Shown here one piece after another: positions 33,759 through 46,064 of a stretch of 64,000 nucleotides of DNA. Origin of the DNA: Acephala macrosclerotiorum (lineage: Eukaryota; Ascomycota; Leotiomycetes; Helotiales; Mollisiaceae). Below the pieces are notes generated by a model. That model worked only from the letters and a program-made list of their open reading frames with translations. It made no database searches and was not told the DNA's origin. The stretch lies in assembly GCA_014904845.1 (NCBI GenBank), contig MU119307.1, forward strand, positions 62,001-126,000. The letters run 5' to 3'. Within the stretch, counting starts at the first letter, position 1, and each line of letters opens with the position of its first letter. The position numbers and the translations under genes were made by a program.

Positions 33759-36700
33759 CAGCGTGACCAAAATTAATCAAGTGACTCAATTATATTCTGA
33801 ATATCTTGAATAGAATAGAATAGAATTAGATTCGTTCAAATCGTAAAATTCTAGAATATATATTCTAAAATATTTAGAATATTCTTGAATATCACGTGAA
33901 ATCCGCGTACTATAGATTAAATATATAAAAACATAATTAATAATATATATTAATTAAAAAGTTTTCTTATTATTTTATTTTTTGATTAAATCTTTATATT
34001 TCTATAAAAAAAACTAAATACAAATATCGATTAATTAAATTATAAAAATATTTTTAGTATTTTTTTTAATTTTTTCTATATTTTTTTCGTTTTTTTCTTT
34101 AATAATTCTTCAATTTTTAAAATAAATTATCTTTTCAAAAGTAGTTTTAGAAAGTTTATTTCGATTTTTATTAATAATTAAAGTTCTTTGAGAAAAGAAT
34201 CGTTCGAAAGAAGTCGAAGTAATTAGAATTTGAAACTATTTTCGAGTTATTTGAAATAATATAGAATATTTATTTCTATTTATAAGTTATTAATTAAAAA
34301 ATTTAGTTTATAAATAATTAATTACAATTCTATAAAAAAATATTTTAAAAAAATTAATAGATTAGTATATAATTATTAAATGTTTTAAAAATATTAAAAT
34401 TTAAATTTACAATTCTAATAAATTTTTTTTTTTCGATATAAATATTTAAATTATTTTCGTTTCTATTTATATTTAAATTCTCTGTTTATTGAGAAAGTAA
34501 TTGAGAATTATTATAATCGATTTTGTAATTAAAATATAATTAGTAAATTAATTTATAAATAATATAATATTAATATATATTTACATTTGATAATCGATAT
34601 ATAGTTTATTATAAATATTCGTAGATTGTTTATTAGAAAAATCAATTCTTTGTAATTTTTCTCGTTTAATTTAAAGATCTAATATTAAAATTATATATAA
34701 AACTTTATTTGAATCGTTAATATTTTTTTAATTTAGTAATTTTTTTATTAATTGCATTTGTAAAGTTTAAGTTTTATTAAAATATTAATTAATTATTATA
34801 TAATAATATTTTAAAGAATTTAAATTTAAATTTAAATTATATTTAATTTTTTTTTTATTTTTTTTAATTTATTATATACTATATATATTTTTAATATAAA
34901 ATAATATATAGTTAAATATTTTTCAATTTATAATTTCGTAGTAGTTTTAATAAATATTTGGAAAATCTTAAAACAATTTTCTAAATATTTAATTTCGTTT
35001 TTAGATAATATTAATTTATTATATTTAAAAATTTTAATATTCGACAAATTAATAATTGTATTAATATATTTAATAAAATATAAATAATTAGTCAATATAT
35101 TAATTGTCGAGAATTAACGAATAATTTAATCTAAAAATAATTAATAATTAAAATATTAATTATTTATTTAATTATAACAATTTAATATTTTTTATATTTT
35201 GAGTTTTAATTTGATTTTTTAATATTTTTTTATTCTTTTGAGAATATCGAATATTAATAATTGTTTTTTTAAATTTTTTTTAAATAGAAAATTCTATAAA
35301 TAAATAATATTATATTTTAAATAACGAGATTAAAAATATAAATTAAATAAAAAATATTTTTTGGAAATTTAATTTTTCGTTTTAAATAATACTTTATAAA
35401 CGTTTCAATAGACTTATCGTTTGACGAAATATTATCTCTTGTAATCCTATTAAAAATAATTAGTATTTTTGTAAATAAAATAAATATAAATAAATAAAAT
35501 AAAATACTTTGTAATATTATATTTAATATTATATTTTTTGAGATTTAAAGTATTTATTTTTTAAATTTTTTATAGCAAATAAATAAAATTTCAATTCGAA
35601 GTTTTTATTAATAAAATAATTATAAAATAAATTAGTAAATATTTTAAATAAATAAATAATAAAATATTTACATAATAATTCCAAGATATACATTTTAATT
35701 AATAATTGTTTAAACATTTAAAGTTAAAGAAAAAAAATCGTTTATTTCAATATTATTTTTAAGTTATTTTTTTATTTGATTTTATCGTTGTAAATATAAA
35801 GTAATTAATTTATTTATTAATATTTTTAAATAAATTGCAAGTATTTTTTTATTAAATTATTTACTCGTTTAAATAAATAATAATTCTTTAAACGAAATAG
35901 AAAAAATAACTCGAAAAAATAAATTATTCGATATTAAAAAGTTTAATAATAAACTTTTAAATTTATTAATATTAAATTGTTTTTCTAGTATTTTAAAACA
36001 TTTAAAAGTTTTTTGTTGAATAAATGCATTTGTAATACTAATTTAAGAGCTAGTAGTATTAGATGAATCGTTTAAAATTATTATTAGCATTTTAAAAATT
36101 TATTTATTTAAAATAAGATTTATTATTTATACTATCGATTAATATTTTTTGTAAAAAATATAATCGATGATTATTTCGATAATAAATTATATAATTGCTT
36201 GTAAATTGATTTATTCGTTGATTTTTCTAAGTTTTATTAAATAATAATTAATATATTATTAAATAAGTTTAAAGAGTAATAATTTACTTGCAATTTTGAT
36301 ATAAATATTTTATTGTAACAATTCGAAAATTGTTTGAATTCTTAAAATTCTCTTTAATAAAATCAAAAGTTTTAGAGAATAATTTATATTTAAAAACAAG
36401 AAAAGTTTATTTAAAAGATTCTAATTCAAAATCTAATTAATTTTGAATAAGATTAATTTTAATCGATAAAATTTGAAGTATTTCGAAAGTATAAAAAGAC
36501 TTTTGTAAAAAGATTTGAGTTTAAACTAATTCGTTGATTTAATATAGAATTGTTTGTTAATTAAAAAAAGAGAATTATTGAGAAAAATTGGATTAATTTA
36601 TAGAATATTTAATTTTTTTTTAATATTTTAAAGTATTTTTTTAATTAGAAATCAATTATTGATTTATAAGTATCGAAGATTTTATAGTTTTGGTTTTTAA

Positions 36701-36965
36701 TTAATTTATTAATAATTAATAAAATTTATAAGACGTAGAACTTTCTCGAAGTAAAGTGATAACAAATGTACTCGCTTTTATTTAAGCGAAGAGTCTTAGT
36801 TTATTAGAGTTTAACTATCGCTCTAAGCGAGTCTCTTTATTTATTTAAGTTAGACGTCATATGATATTCAAATAAATCGAATATATTCAGAATAAGTTGA
36901 TTTGATTAAAATAAAATGTGATTCAGAGAAGTAAATCAAATCAAATCAAATCATTTATCACGCTG
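33759..36965. mobile_element. hAT-superfamily DNA transposon, RIP-degraded
   Basis: A 3207-bp segment starts CAGCGTGA and ends TCACGCTG, a short terminal inverted repeat, and is flanked by a perfect 8-bp direct repeat TTGCTAAG. Eight-bp duplications and CA-starting short inverted ends are the hAT hallmark, and the length suits an autonomous copy. Sub-terminal repeats of TCAAAT/AATCAAAT lie at the right end. The interior is almost entirely A and T; scattered C residues are often followed by G or T and seldom by A, and no transposase frame survives. This pattern is what RIP produces. Only meaningless short frames remain. Confidence 0.85.
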
Positions 36966-36973
36966 TTGCTAAG
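36966..36973 (+). repeat. Right 8-bp target-site duplication of hAT element
   Basis: TTGCTAAG, identical to 33751-33758. Confidence 0.85.
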
Positions 36974-38277
36974 TATCTAATAACGGACTCCTTTGCCACT
37001 CTCGGCGGGCAGCAGCCGTTAAAGCCCTTATATTGCGTTTTAAAGGTAGATTAAACTATTAAATGTGAATATTTGTTCAAGTCATGATCGTCCAAAGACG
37101 CCCACGAGTTACGTCTATGCTTCCTAATACAATTACAAAACTACTCGTGATCATCTATGGAAACAAAGGAGGCTTAGAGATCGGAACCGCCGAAGTGCAA
37201 TAACGTTGAATTGGTAACATTTGATAAATTGTAAGGCTGGATTAGTCAGGTACTAGCCACGTACGACTAGGCCAGAGAGGATCCACACAAGAGAGCCTCC
37301 CTGTATCAATGCTACATCTATATGCTGAGGGAAAGTAGAGCAGAAGGCAAAAGTGTCGAGGCATTGCTTTGAGTTTGAAAATTAAGTATTGGCAAATGAA
37401 TTAGCAGTCTTGGAATCTTGAGTTTTATTTTGCCAGATGGAGAAGCAACTGCCACAGTCTTCAATAGGACGTGCTTTTCCAGGCACGTTTTGAAACATGT
37501 ATCCGAGCAGCAATAAATCGTTGTTTAGGTTGGAGAAACCGCCGCCCTTGCAGCTGCTCGGCTAGTCTCGGCTAAGCCCCTTTAGCCATTGGGTGCAGAT
37601 TTCACTTTCGATCATCTGCAGCCTCATGACCAACTGCTTACTATATATGTCACACTAGAATGTTACTGACTGGCATGCTTCTCTCCGACTTGGAAACGTG
37701 CAAGGCTGATGACCGCGCCTCATTAGGCAGCAATGAGGGTATGCCAGCTTCGATCCGTCTGAATGTCCTGGGAAGCATCAACTCTTCTGATTGATCCAGG
37801 TCTTGTTGGTAGGCATCAGGCAAAATGCTTTGCGATGTTTGCAAATCGACTGATTTCGGCGATCTCTGTTATCGAGCAGCTCAGGCAGACCGGCCCTCAA
37901 TTAACGACGCAGATTATATCGCCGTGGAGCTTGCCCACCAGTAATATCTTATAAAAACTTGAAAGATGTAGCATAGAGAGGTTGTGAGGTTTGCCGTGAG
38001 ATACTGAAAGGCTCAGAACGGTACGGAGACCATACTAGATTCAACTCCCAAAATCCATCAATACATTGTTCCGCATCTGGCATCTCACAATACAAATGCG
38101 AGTATTCTTCGTTCAGCAAGATAGAATTCCAAGGAGTTGCGATCCTTCATTTCCGTGGATGGCCAGAGGCTTCTCGAGGTGATCCAAACCTCACCTTTAT
38201 GTCTGAACTCCGTGTGTTTTGCGATCAGGGTCAGAATCCCTGAAAGTTTTTGTGCCGTGGTTTGCAACTAATTCGAT
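36974..38277. other. Intergenic, probably decayed
   Basis: Normal composition again. A minus-strand frame at 37650-37844 reads PRTFRRIEAGIPSLLPNEA, which looks protein-like and could be a gene remnant, but it is too short to name. Confidence 0.4.
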
Positions 38278-40402
38278 GTGAAATCAGATTCTCCCTTGGC
38301 CAGTGCGAGAATAATTGGAGGAAGGCCAGTACTGCCTAAGCCAGACTCGCCAGCCTGTTTTGCCACCGCTCAAACGTGGCTTCAAGATTGTATGCAAAAT
38401 CATCAGGACTGTTGTCCCCAAAAGGAAGGTGCATTGTTACCCTCTCGTGTCATTGATGTTGGACCTGGAGACGGCTCTCAATCTCCCCGCATACATGTGA
38501 GTAGGGAGGGGAAGTTGGTAATTGGCTAATATTGAGTCACTGTTGGGGTGAAAGCAGTGGATATTTCAACACTCTATCGAATTTGCGCCATGGTATTAAT
38601 TCGCTTCCTAGCGATGGACTTCCAGCCTCGGTCAGACATGCCATCCGAGTAACTAGAAGTATAGGCTTTCAATACTTGTGCGTTGACTCTATTTGCATTC
38701 TCCAAGGTTCAGACGCAGAAGCCCAGGCCGATTGGTTGGTTGGATCAAGTCACATGAGAGACTACTACAAAGGTGGCGTATTTTGCATAGCTGTTGACGA
38801 TGCCTCGTCGGACAAAAGGGATTCCTTCATGCAAGACCGCTAGAGACGAGAATTTCCTATTCGACTACATGGTGTCCATTACCAACTGGAGAGCCTAGCA
38901 CGCTGTACGTTGGTCCCGATATCGTGAACTGGACTTCCAGGATAGATTATTCCCTAGTCCTGAGTTCTCGGGGGTAGACGCTTCAAGAACTACTCTCTCC
39001 ACGGACATTACATTTTACTGCTAAACAACTAATCTGGGAATGCCAACGTCATTTGATCTACGAATCAAACATTACGCCAGAGTCATGGCCATCCGGTAAT
39101 GAATTCGACAAGAGCCCCAAGAGGTATTTTCTAGTCCCAGAATATGGGAGGAATCATATCCGGAATTCAGATTATCCTAGATGGGAAAAGCATCTTGATC
39201 ACGGACCGCGATGGTCAAGCTTGCTTGTCAATTATACAAAAAGATCTCTAAGCGCCTAGAGTGATAGACTTGTTGCTATTGCGGGCCTTGTCCAAGAAGC
39301 GCAAGTCCAGTCTGGATATACTTATTGGGCAGGAATATGGGCACATCACGCTCACATGGGGCTTTTATGGAAGCTGTATGGCTCTGGTCATGTTCGACAA
39401 CCATATCTTGCGCCCACCTGGAGCTGGGCCGGTCTGGACTTCATCGCTGAGAGCGATCTTTATGACAGCCAAGTTGAAATTGACGAATCTAAATACAAAG
39501 CAGAGATTTTGGTTTGCGAGATTATTCCAATGGAAGGCAATTCTTTTGGGTATATCATTTCAGGGCGTCTGAAACTTCGCAGCCTCTGGCTTGACTTGGA
39601 GCAATGGAAAAGCAAGAGAGATGCATTGATCCAAGTCGACAGGTTTGACACCTACTTGGGACTCGAACGTGGTCCTGTCGAACTACAGAACGAAGATTCG
39701 GTTTTAGAAAATCAGCCTTTGACTCCGGAGGATCCATTATCAGGTGGACTACAAGCCTTGAACATGCAAGTTGAAGAGAAACCTAGCTAGGAAATCGCAC
39801 GACCTGTCAATGACCATTGCCCGTCAGAGAGTTCAGTCAAACACACACAAGACCCACAACGCTCCGATGCTCATATTCCTAGAGCGGAGGGGTTAGACTT
39901 GGAGCATTCCACGCGCCGAGATGCCACATCACACAAGCCGAGCCTCGATCATTCGCCAGTGCACCATCCCAATACAGACGAACCAAAGCACCCAGTCTCG
40001 GATTGTTCGGACTCAGGCAAAGAGAGTTCAAGCATAGAATGCTCAACATCGGGAGACACCACACAGGGTTTCGGATTCGAAGGCTTTTTTGACATTGAGG
40101 GACGGGTGTATGAAAAGACGAGCAAGCTCCATTTCAACAGTGGGAGTTTGTTGCTTAACCTCGAGCAGAAGACAATGGATTTGCCAACATTACAATCAAG
40201 AAATATTGAATTGGTACAGATTGCAACAGTTCGCGAGGAGACGATGATCCAAGAAAGCTATACAGGATGTGTGACACTTTGCCTTCTTCTCGAACCAGGG
40301 AATGAAGAAGGTACATTCAGGCGTATTAGACTAGCCGAAGTGCCAGATCTACCAGATTTTGCTTTGAAGCCATGGGAACTTCGAGAAGTCATGATTATTT
40401 GA
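38278..40402 (+). pseudogene. HET-domain protein pseudogene
   Basis: Reads as one HET gene if five lesions are ignored. Block one: ATAQTWLQDCMQNHQDCC and PSRVIDVG. A frameshift near 38512-38535 leads to LILSHCWGESSGYFNTL, PASVRHAIRVTRSIGFQYL, CVDSICILQ. A second frameshift near 38837 leads to the frame RPLETRISYSTTWCPL, which then stays the same to the end. It is cut by TAG at 38975-38977 (TGG expected, in SSRG-W-TLQELLSPRTLHF), by TAG at 39257-39259, and by TAG at 39788-39790. The C-terminus (FRRIRLAEVPD, PWELREVMII) is the usual HET protein ending. All stops are TAG and fit single C-to-T or G-to-A changes. It lies 1.3 kb from the RIP-degraded hAT element. Intact relatives act in non-self recognition and cell death. 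Confidence 0.85.
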
Positions 40403-42042
40403 GAATAGTAGCTGGTGATCAACGATGAATAGGAATACAAGAACTATAACATTCATATTCATCAACTGAATGCTGCAGACAGAGCCATCTCCTTGCCTTC
40501 TTTCTATCAGCAGAAATTTCATGTGATTCTGATGATCGACGCCAAATACGACTGATGAATTCTAAAGTAGAGACTAGCAAGAAAGGTCGATAGCTAAATA
40601 CCAGCGCACATGAAATACAGCGACACATTTACAAAGACTCCTCTGCAACTCACGAGCCAGCACTTCCTCTATCAGACGTAGTCAAGTAACGGATGGAAGA
40701 AATTGTCGCTGAGAAGGCAGGACAATTGTTGGATCAAGAAGGGATTGTAAAACTCCTATTCCTTCACTCGGAACCCCATTCTCTTCCTCCACTCGGGAAG
40801 TGGAATCGTAAGCTCCACTTGGAACGAAAAATCCACCAGAGCCCCATCGTCAGCTCGCTTAGGACCCCCTTTTTGCTTGGCGGCGTTGAAAACCTAGGTC
40901 TCCCCCTTTTCATCGTGAGGACCTGCACACGCGTACCTGCAATTCTGCACCACCTACCCTATGTTCGACGTCCCCGCAATTTTTCCTTCGCCGTTCCTCT
41001 TTTCGATCAATCGGAAAATTGGAATTACTGTTCAACGATTCCCCGAAGTCGTAGCGCCGGCATTGCGAGAGAGTCCGTGCAAGCTCAGCAGATCTACCAG
41101 ATCATGATGATGAAAATAGTCAGCAAGTTTTCCTTGCAATCCGGACTTCTGCTTCCGAGGTAGTTCTCTGGGTTTGTTCATAGCGATGGAGCGACCTTCT
41201 TAAGTGTGTCGTACGATAAAGTTGTTTTGGGTGATATGTTATCAACTACCTGGAAGCTGGCCCACTCCGTTCTGTAGGCGGTGCTTGTCACGTTGCCGCG
41301 TCGCGATGTTTCTTTGGATTCGGAAATCCCTTCCCTAACCTTATCTCAACGACCCTCTTTGCTTACGCCTCCGATCTCGGCAAATGCTATCTTTGTGCAG
41401 CCAGCACCTTGCAAGAATTTCCGCCAAGATATTTTGCTCCTCCAAAAGAGCCACAATTTCCTTAAGTAGAAGGAAGCTTCACCATATTTTTCTAGATCGC
41501 TGCTGTCAACGAGTCAAGTAGATCCTGAACGCTTTGGATGAATGCCGGAGTATAAGCAGTTCAGTCTCATTGGGTCTCACCGGATTGTTACTAGGGTATT
41601 GTATCCATTCAGGATTTGACACGAGCCTTCAGAAACGTTGAAAGTCGAGACTCGGGAGGCTGAAGTGAAGATGATGTTTGGCCATGAGTATTCATCAGTC
41701 TTGCCACTAGTCATCAAAACTTCCCAAGCGGGTTTTCCAAGGACCCAATCCTGGAGAAGATCTGCCAAATTGACAAGGTGACACAGTATTTTTGGTCCCT
41801 GAAAGGCTGGAAGTATTCTGGATCCTCGACATCATCCCTCTTGCTCACAGATATGGATCCATTCGACAAGATGAGGCGAACGTTGAGATCAATTGGCGTA
41901 CCCGACGTAGAAGAATGAACGAGTATATAGTCCTCTCTGGCTCCCGTTTCAATCCACCACCGCATCGATCATCTCCAGTCTCTTCTCCCCCTTCTACCTT
42001 TACATTCGCTCATCGGTGTCAAAACTTTTCCAATCATTCATA
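40403..42042. other. Intergenic, no supported gene
   Basis: Contains an ATG frame of 156 codons at 40693-41163 without recognisable composition or motifs, and the promoter of the dioxygenase-like gene. Nothing else seen. Confidence 0.45.
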
Positions 42043-43142
42043 ATGCAACTTCTTCAAACTCTCCTCGCCGCCGGCCTCTTGGCCTCAACTGCTGTCGCCC
42101 ACCCAGGCGGACATGACGTTTTGCCTTCCATGTCCGACATCCAAAGACGCAGTGGACTTTCTAAGAGATGCGCTGGAGCCGTTGGAGAGATGAACCGAAA
42201 GAGATGGGCGAAGAGACAGGCCAAGCGTGGTCTCGAGGCTCGGGCCGGTAATGCTACCTTCGAGATCACCACTGAGGCTCCGTACTACGATGTTCTTCAG
42301 AACGACACTTGTGTCCTCGCCCCGACTGTCACCGAGGGTCCGGTACGTATCTATTTCTCCTGCTTCAGGAGCATGCTGACAATTCTCTCCAGTATGTCTG
42401 GCCACGATCCCAGACCCTTCGTCAAGATATGACGGAGGGACAGCCTGGTATTCCCATGACATTGGACGTTGGTGTTCTCGATATGGCAACCTGTGAGCCC
42501 CTTGAGAATGTCCTCATGGACTTCTGGCACTGCAACGCAACAGGCTCCTACTCCTCATTTACCAAGCTCTCCCCAAACACCGCCTTCGCTGACCTCCTCG
42601 AATCCATGAACATCACCGACAGCTTCGAGATCGGCGTAACTGACCTCCACACCGACGACACCACCTTCCTACGCGGAATGTGGCCCACCGACTCCAATGG
42701 CATGATGGAGATGAAGACCATCGTTCCCGGTTCCTACATCCAGCGATCAGTCCATATCCACGTCGAGGCTCACACTGACTGGGTTCTGGCTCCCAACGGA
42801 ACCATTTCCAGCGGCAACAGAGTCAGCACTGGCCAGATCTACATCAACGAGACAATTTCGCAGCAGTTGATGGCTCTTGAGCCTTATGTTTCGCATACGC
42901 AGATCAACCGTACTACCAACGCTGAGGATTCGGTCTTCGACCAGGACACTGCTGGTGGCTACAACCCAGTTATTGACTTCGTTGCCGAGGATGGTGTGGA
43001 TGTTGCTAACGGGGGTATGTATTTAAGTATAATGGACAAGTGGAAGAGTGCTAACTGAATGACAGTCATCGGATACATAACTATCGGGATTGATACCACG
43101 GACATTCAGACTGGTAGTATCTCTGGTGCTCCAGCCTCGTAG
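42043..43142 (+). CDS. Secreted intradiol ring-cleavage dioxygenase-like protein
   Basis: Three exons (42043-42342, 42393-43014, 43066-43142) give 332 residues. The signal peptide is clear (residues 1-19, then HPGG), followed by a basic, possibly processed segment (KRCAG, RKRWAKRQAKRG). The core matches the extracellular fungal intradiol dioxygenase group: TEGPY with Tyr101, VLMDFWHCNATGSYSSF with Tyr153, and RSVHIHV with His221 and His223. Together these are the expected Tyr2-His2 non-haem Fe(III) ligands. Such enzymes open catechol-type rings between the two hydroxyls; secreted fungal forms may act on lignin-derived or plant phenolics, but the substrate is not readable here. Several N-glycosylation sites are present. 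It is a stand-alone gene. Confidence 0.9.
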
Positions 43143-46064
43143 GTGGGGGAGAGGAGAGGGTGAAGAGGGGGCGGTGTTTCGGCTAGGCAAGCGGGGCCGT
43201 TGAATGGTAGAATGCGGGAAGATCTATGAACTGTTGTAGATTATTGTAAATTGAACCCTTTATGCCCGTTGCCGCGACAGTTTCAATCGTCCAGTGCGGG
43301 TAGGGAATCCTCCCCATCTGACATAGATCGGCAAATCGTATCCTTCCAACACAAAAACAATGGAGGACATACCAGAGCGGAGCCTCATTCTCTTTGTTAG
43401 AACTTTTGTCCGCTACACCAGCATCTCGCCTTACTCAACGTAGTCCATTCCAGGTCGCATTAAGCGCCTTCGCCAAAGTTTCTTCCGCTTCCATTTGTGT
43501 CTCAAACCTCGTCTTGACCATACGCTCCATACTCGGGATGACTTCTTCCGTTAATCAATCCTGTAACTCCCCACAAGTGAGTCCATTGGAGAGCGAAGAT
43601 GGAGATTACGGCCTATGAAAGAAGAATATGTTCGTATACTTATATACTACTATGTTGAACTTCTCGCGATGTGCAGAAGTGGGCCAAAATGTCTTCGAAA
43701 AATCGATGGTTCAGATCCCATGCCAGTGCTTTGGAGTCGGTAAGTACCTATCTCGTGATGGAGGCCTAAGAATGGTGCGTCTTGACCATTCAGTACGGCC
43801 AGGCTCTACACATCCATAGGCAACTCGTCTTCTCTCATCTTTTGCACAGTCATTGGTGGGTAAAAGGCAAACTCTCCTTGTGGAGGCTTCGTGGGTCGTA
43901 GTATATTTGGCACTATGTTGGTTGCAGATATAGACGCTTGCAGAGGCCTTTTGCCCTTCCTCCTATCAATTATTTCTCCAACCACCATGACATTCGTCCC
44001 TTGTTGGATACATATTGGTGTATTGATAACGAATGCAAATTGACCTTCCAGGTGGACCCTGCGCGGCACCCTTCTGAGGCCGGTATATTCCTCTCAACGG
44101 TCTTTCCTACCACCGATATGCTTAACGCCATTTCCACAGTCGTCGTCAGCAATTCCAAAGCCGGTCACGGAGGTTAAGGGATTTGGTAGTATAAGATGGG
44201 GTCCTACGCCTCGAGTCGATAACACGGCAAAGAGACGAGTCAGTCTACTTCTTCGATGTAGGCTCCAGATGCGCTTACTTTCGGAATGTGAATGTTGTTG
44301 GCAGACTGGGACATTCGCATTGTGTTTACGAAGTTGGGACGCGACAACATGTCAATTGTGTCTCGGAGCCGAGAATGTTCGGATCCGACGCTTCCTAAAA
44401 CGTGGTAAGTTTCCGGCCCTCAGTAACACACAACTTCATAACAGCAGCTTCTTCAGCTCATCTATAGGCTTTCTCTAGAAACATCTTCACTACTGCTTAA
44501 ATTCATTCACGATTGAACAAAATTACGACTTCCCTGATCTATGATAACACAGGCGGGATTGAAACCCAAGCAGGCTTTTTCGCCTTGAGAATTCGAATCC
44601 GGATGGAGCCATGCAACAGAACATGACTGTCCATTCATAGAATTTACAATAACATATAAACAGACTCGATCCAAAGAGGAAAGTGACTCGCTGTCTATTC
44701 CACCAATCATGGCCGCAAGGATTCGTGCAGGATCCGAAGACGCAAATGGTTCAGGGAGCTCTAGCCTCTAGGTCGATTCACGATGACAGACAACGGCCCT
44801 CATCTTTGCATATCTCCTCATCCGGATAAGGTCCAATGCAAATAAGAGACTACAGCGTGAATTATATTTTCTAGAAAGCAGAGCAAGGGATTGCCATCAT
44901 CTCATGCTCCATCCCTCTGAGATCATGTGACCCATATCGTTTTTGTCTCGATTTGCGTTCATTCTGGCATCTTTATTCTCCCTCTCACATCGAATTTTAT
45001 CTACGAGTTCTCAGCCTGAGCATTTCTACGAGCATTGTGCGCTATTACCGTCTCTAGTATGGGATGGTTGACTTACCTGCTTTTATTTCTCCTTTTCTTT
45101 CAGGATTTCAGCAACGAAATGGGCGAAGATTTACACTCTCAAATATCAGATGCTTTCCAGTCAACTAGACCATGTCCTTGTTATATACACTTGGCGTTGA
45201 AAGCATATGAGCGATCATTTTTGTTAGCCAACTTCATATTGTAAATGGGGGGTGGCAGAGGATCAAATTTGGAGCAACACAAGGGCAGCATTATTGGGTA
45301 GTAAGTGGTTTCTACGTCGTCCTTCACAGGGGCGTGCATAGTATTCGCTGACCACCGATAAGAGAACCTATATAAATGTGCTTCAAAGTCTACAACTTCT
45401 ACTCCTTGCTTTCCAGTGCACTTGGCAATGCATTTTCTGCAATTTCCTGGCCCCGTTCAAGCAAGTGCTGATGATTTCATGACCAGGTTCAGAGAAGGCA
45501 TCGATATGTGGATATTGGTCACCAAGCTACAAAACTTGCAGTATTCATACAGTCACGAGGTCTCCCCGAGGCAAAAATGCGATTAGTTCTCTGGCACTCT
45601 ATTCGGTGATGTATTGAGTCTAAGACGCTATGCTATGATGATCATCCCGCAAAGCAGCTTTTTCGGCTTTCGTGGACATAACTCTCAATATTGTACTTCA
45701 ATGCTTCCGCGTTGATGGAACCATCACAGATCAAGGTGTGAGAAGGTATATTGATGCTCGTAAACCCTTCTGGTATGCCAGATGACTCCTATTACGCAGC
45801 TTCAAACATTGATTCATTGCCCACTCCCAATTTCTCTTCAGATGACTCCGATCAAGCACCTCCACACCCCCATGAGTGTTCCGGTCCCAAATTTCCTTCA
45901 TGATTCATTCCTACTCCCTTGACTCAACCCAACTTTCCCTACCTTCCCAACTACGAATCCTTATTCCCACCATTAATCCTAGCCAATCACTTATCGCCTC
46001 AACCCCACCCTTTTCTTATTTCATGCCATCCCCCCTTCATGCAAGGCATCAACCGACACCTAAA
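43143..46064. other. Long intergenic region without a supported gene
   Basis: Nearly 3 kb of ordinary composition. On the minus strand at about 43460-43545 the text VIPSMERMVKTRFETQMEAEE followed by TLAKALNATW and a stop looks like the end of a decayed gene, but a stop lies just upstream. No other coding signal, repeat or RNA gene recognised. Confidence 0.4.

Noticed and set aside
37650..37844. Frame with PRTFRRIEAGIPSLLPNEA (minus)
   Set aside because: Too short to tell a gene remnant from chance; kept only as a note in the region entry.
40693..41163. ATG frame of 156 codons (plus)
   Set aside because: No domain, signal peptide or coding-like composition; surrounded by stop-rich intergenic DNA, so a chance frame is more likely.
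43460..43545. Possible gene end with MERMVKTRFETQMEAEE (minus)
   Set aside because: A stop lies just upstream and no splice site rescues it, so it is at most a tiny relic.
44560..44610. GAATTCGAATCC stretch recalling a tRNA T-loop
   Set aside because: No matching acceptor, anticodon or D stem around it.
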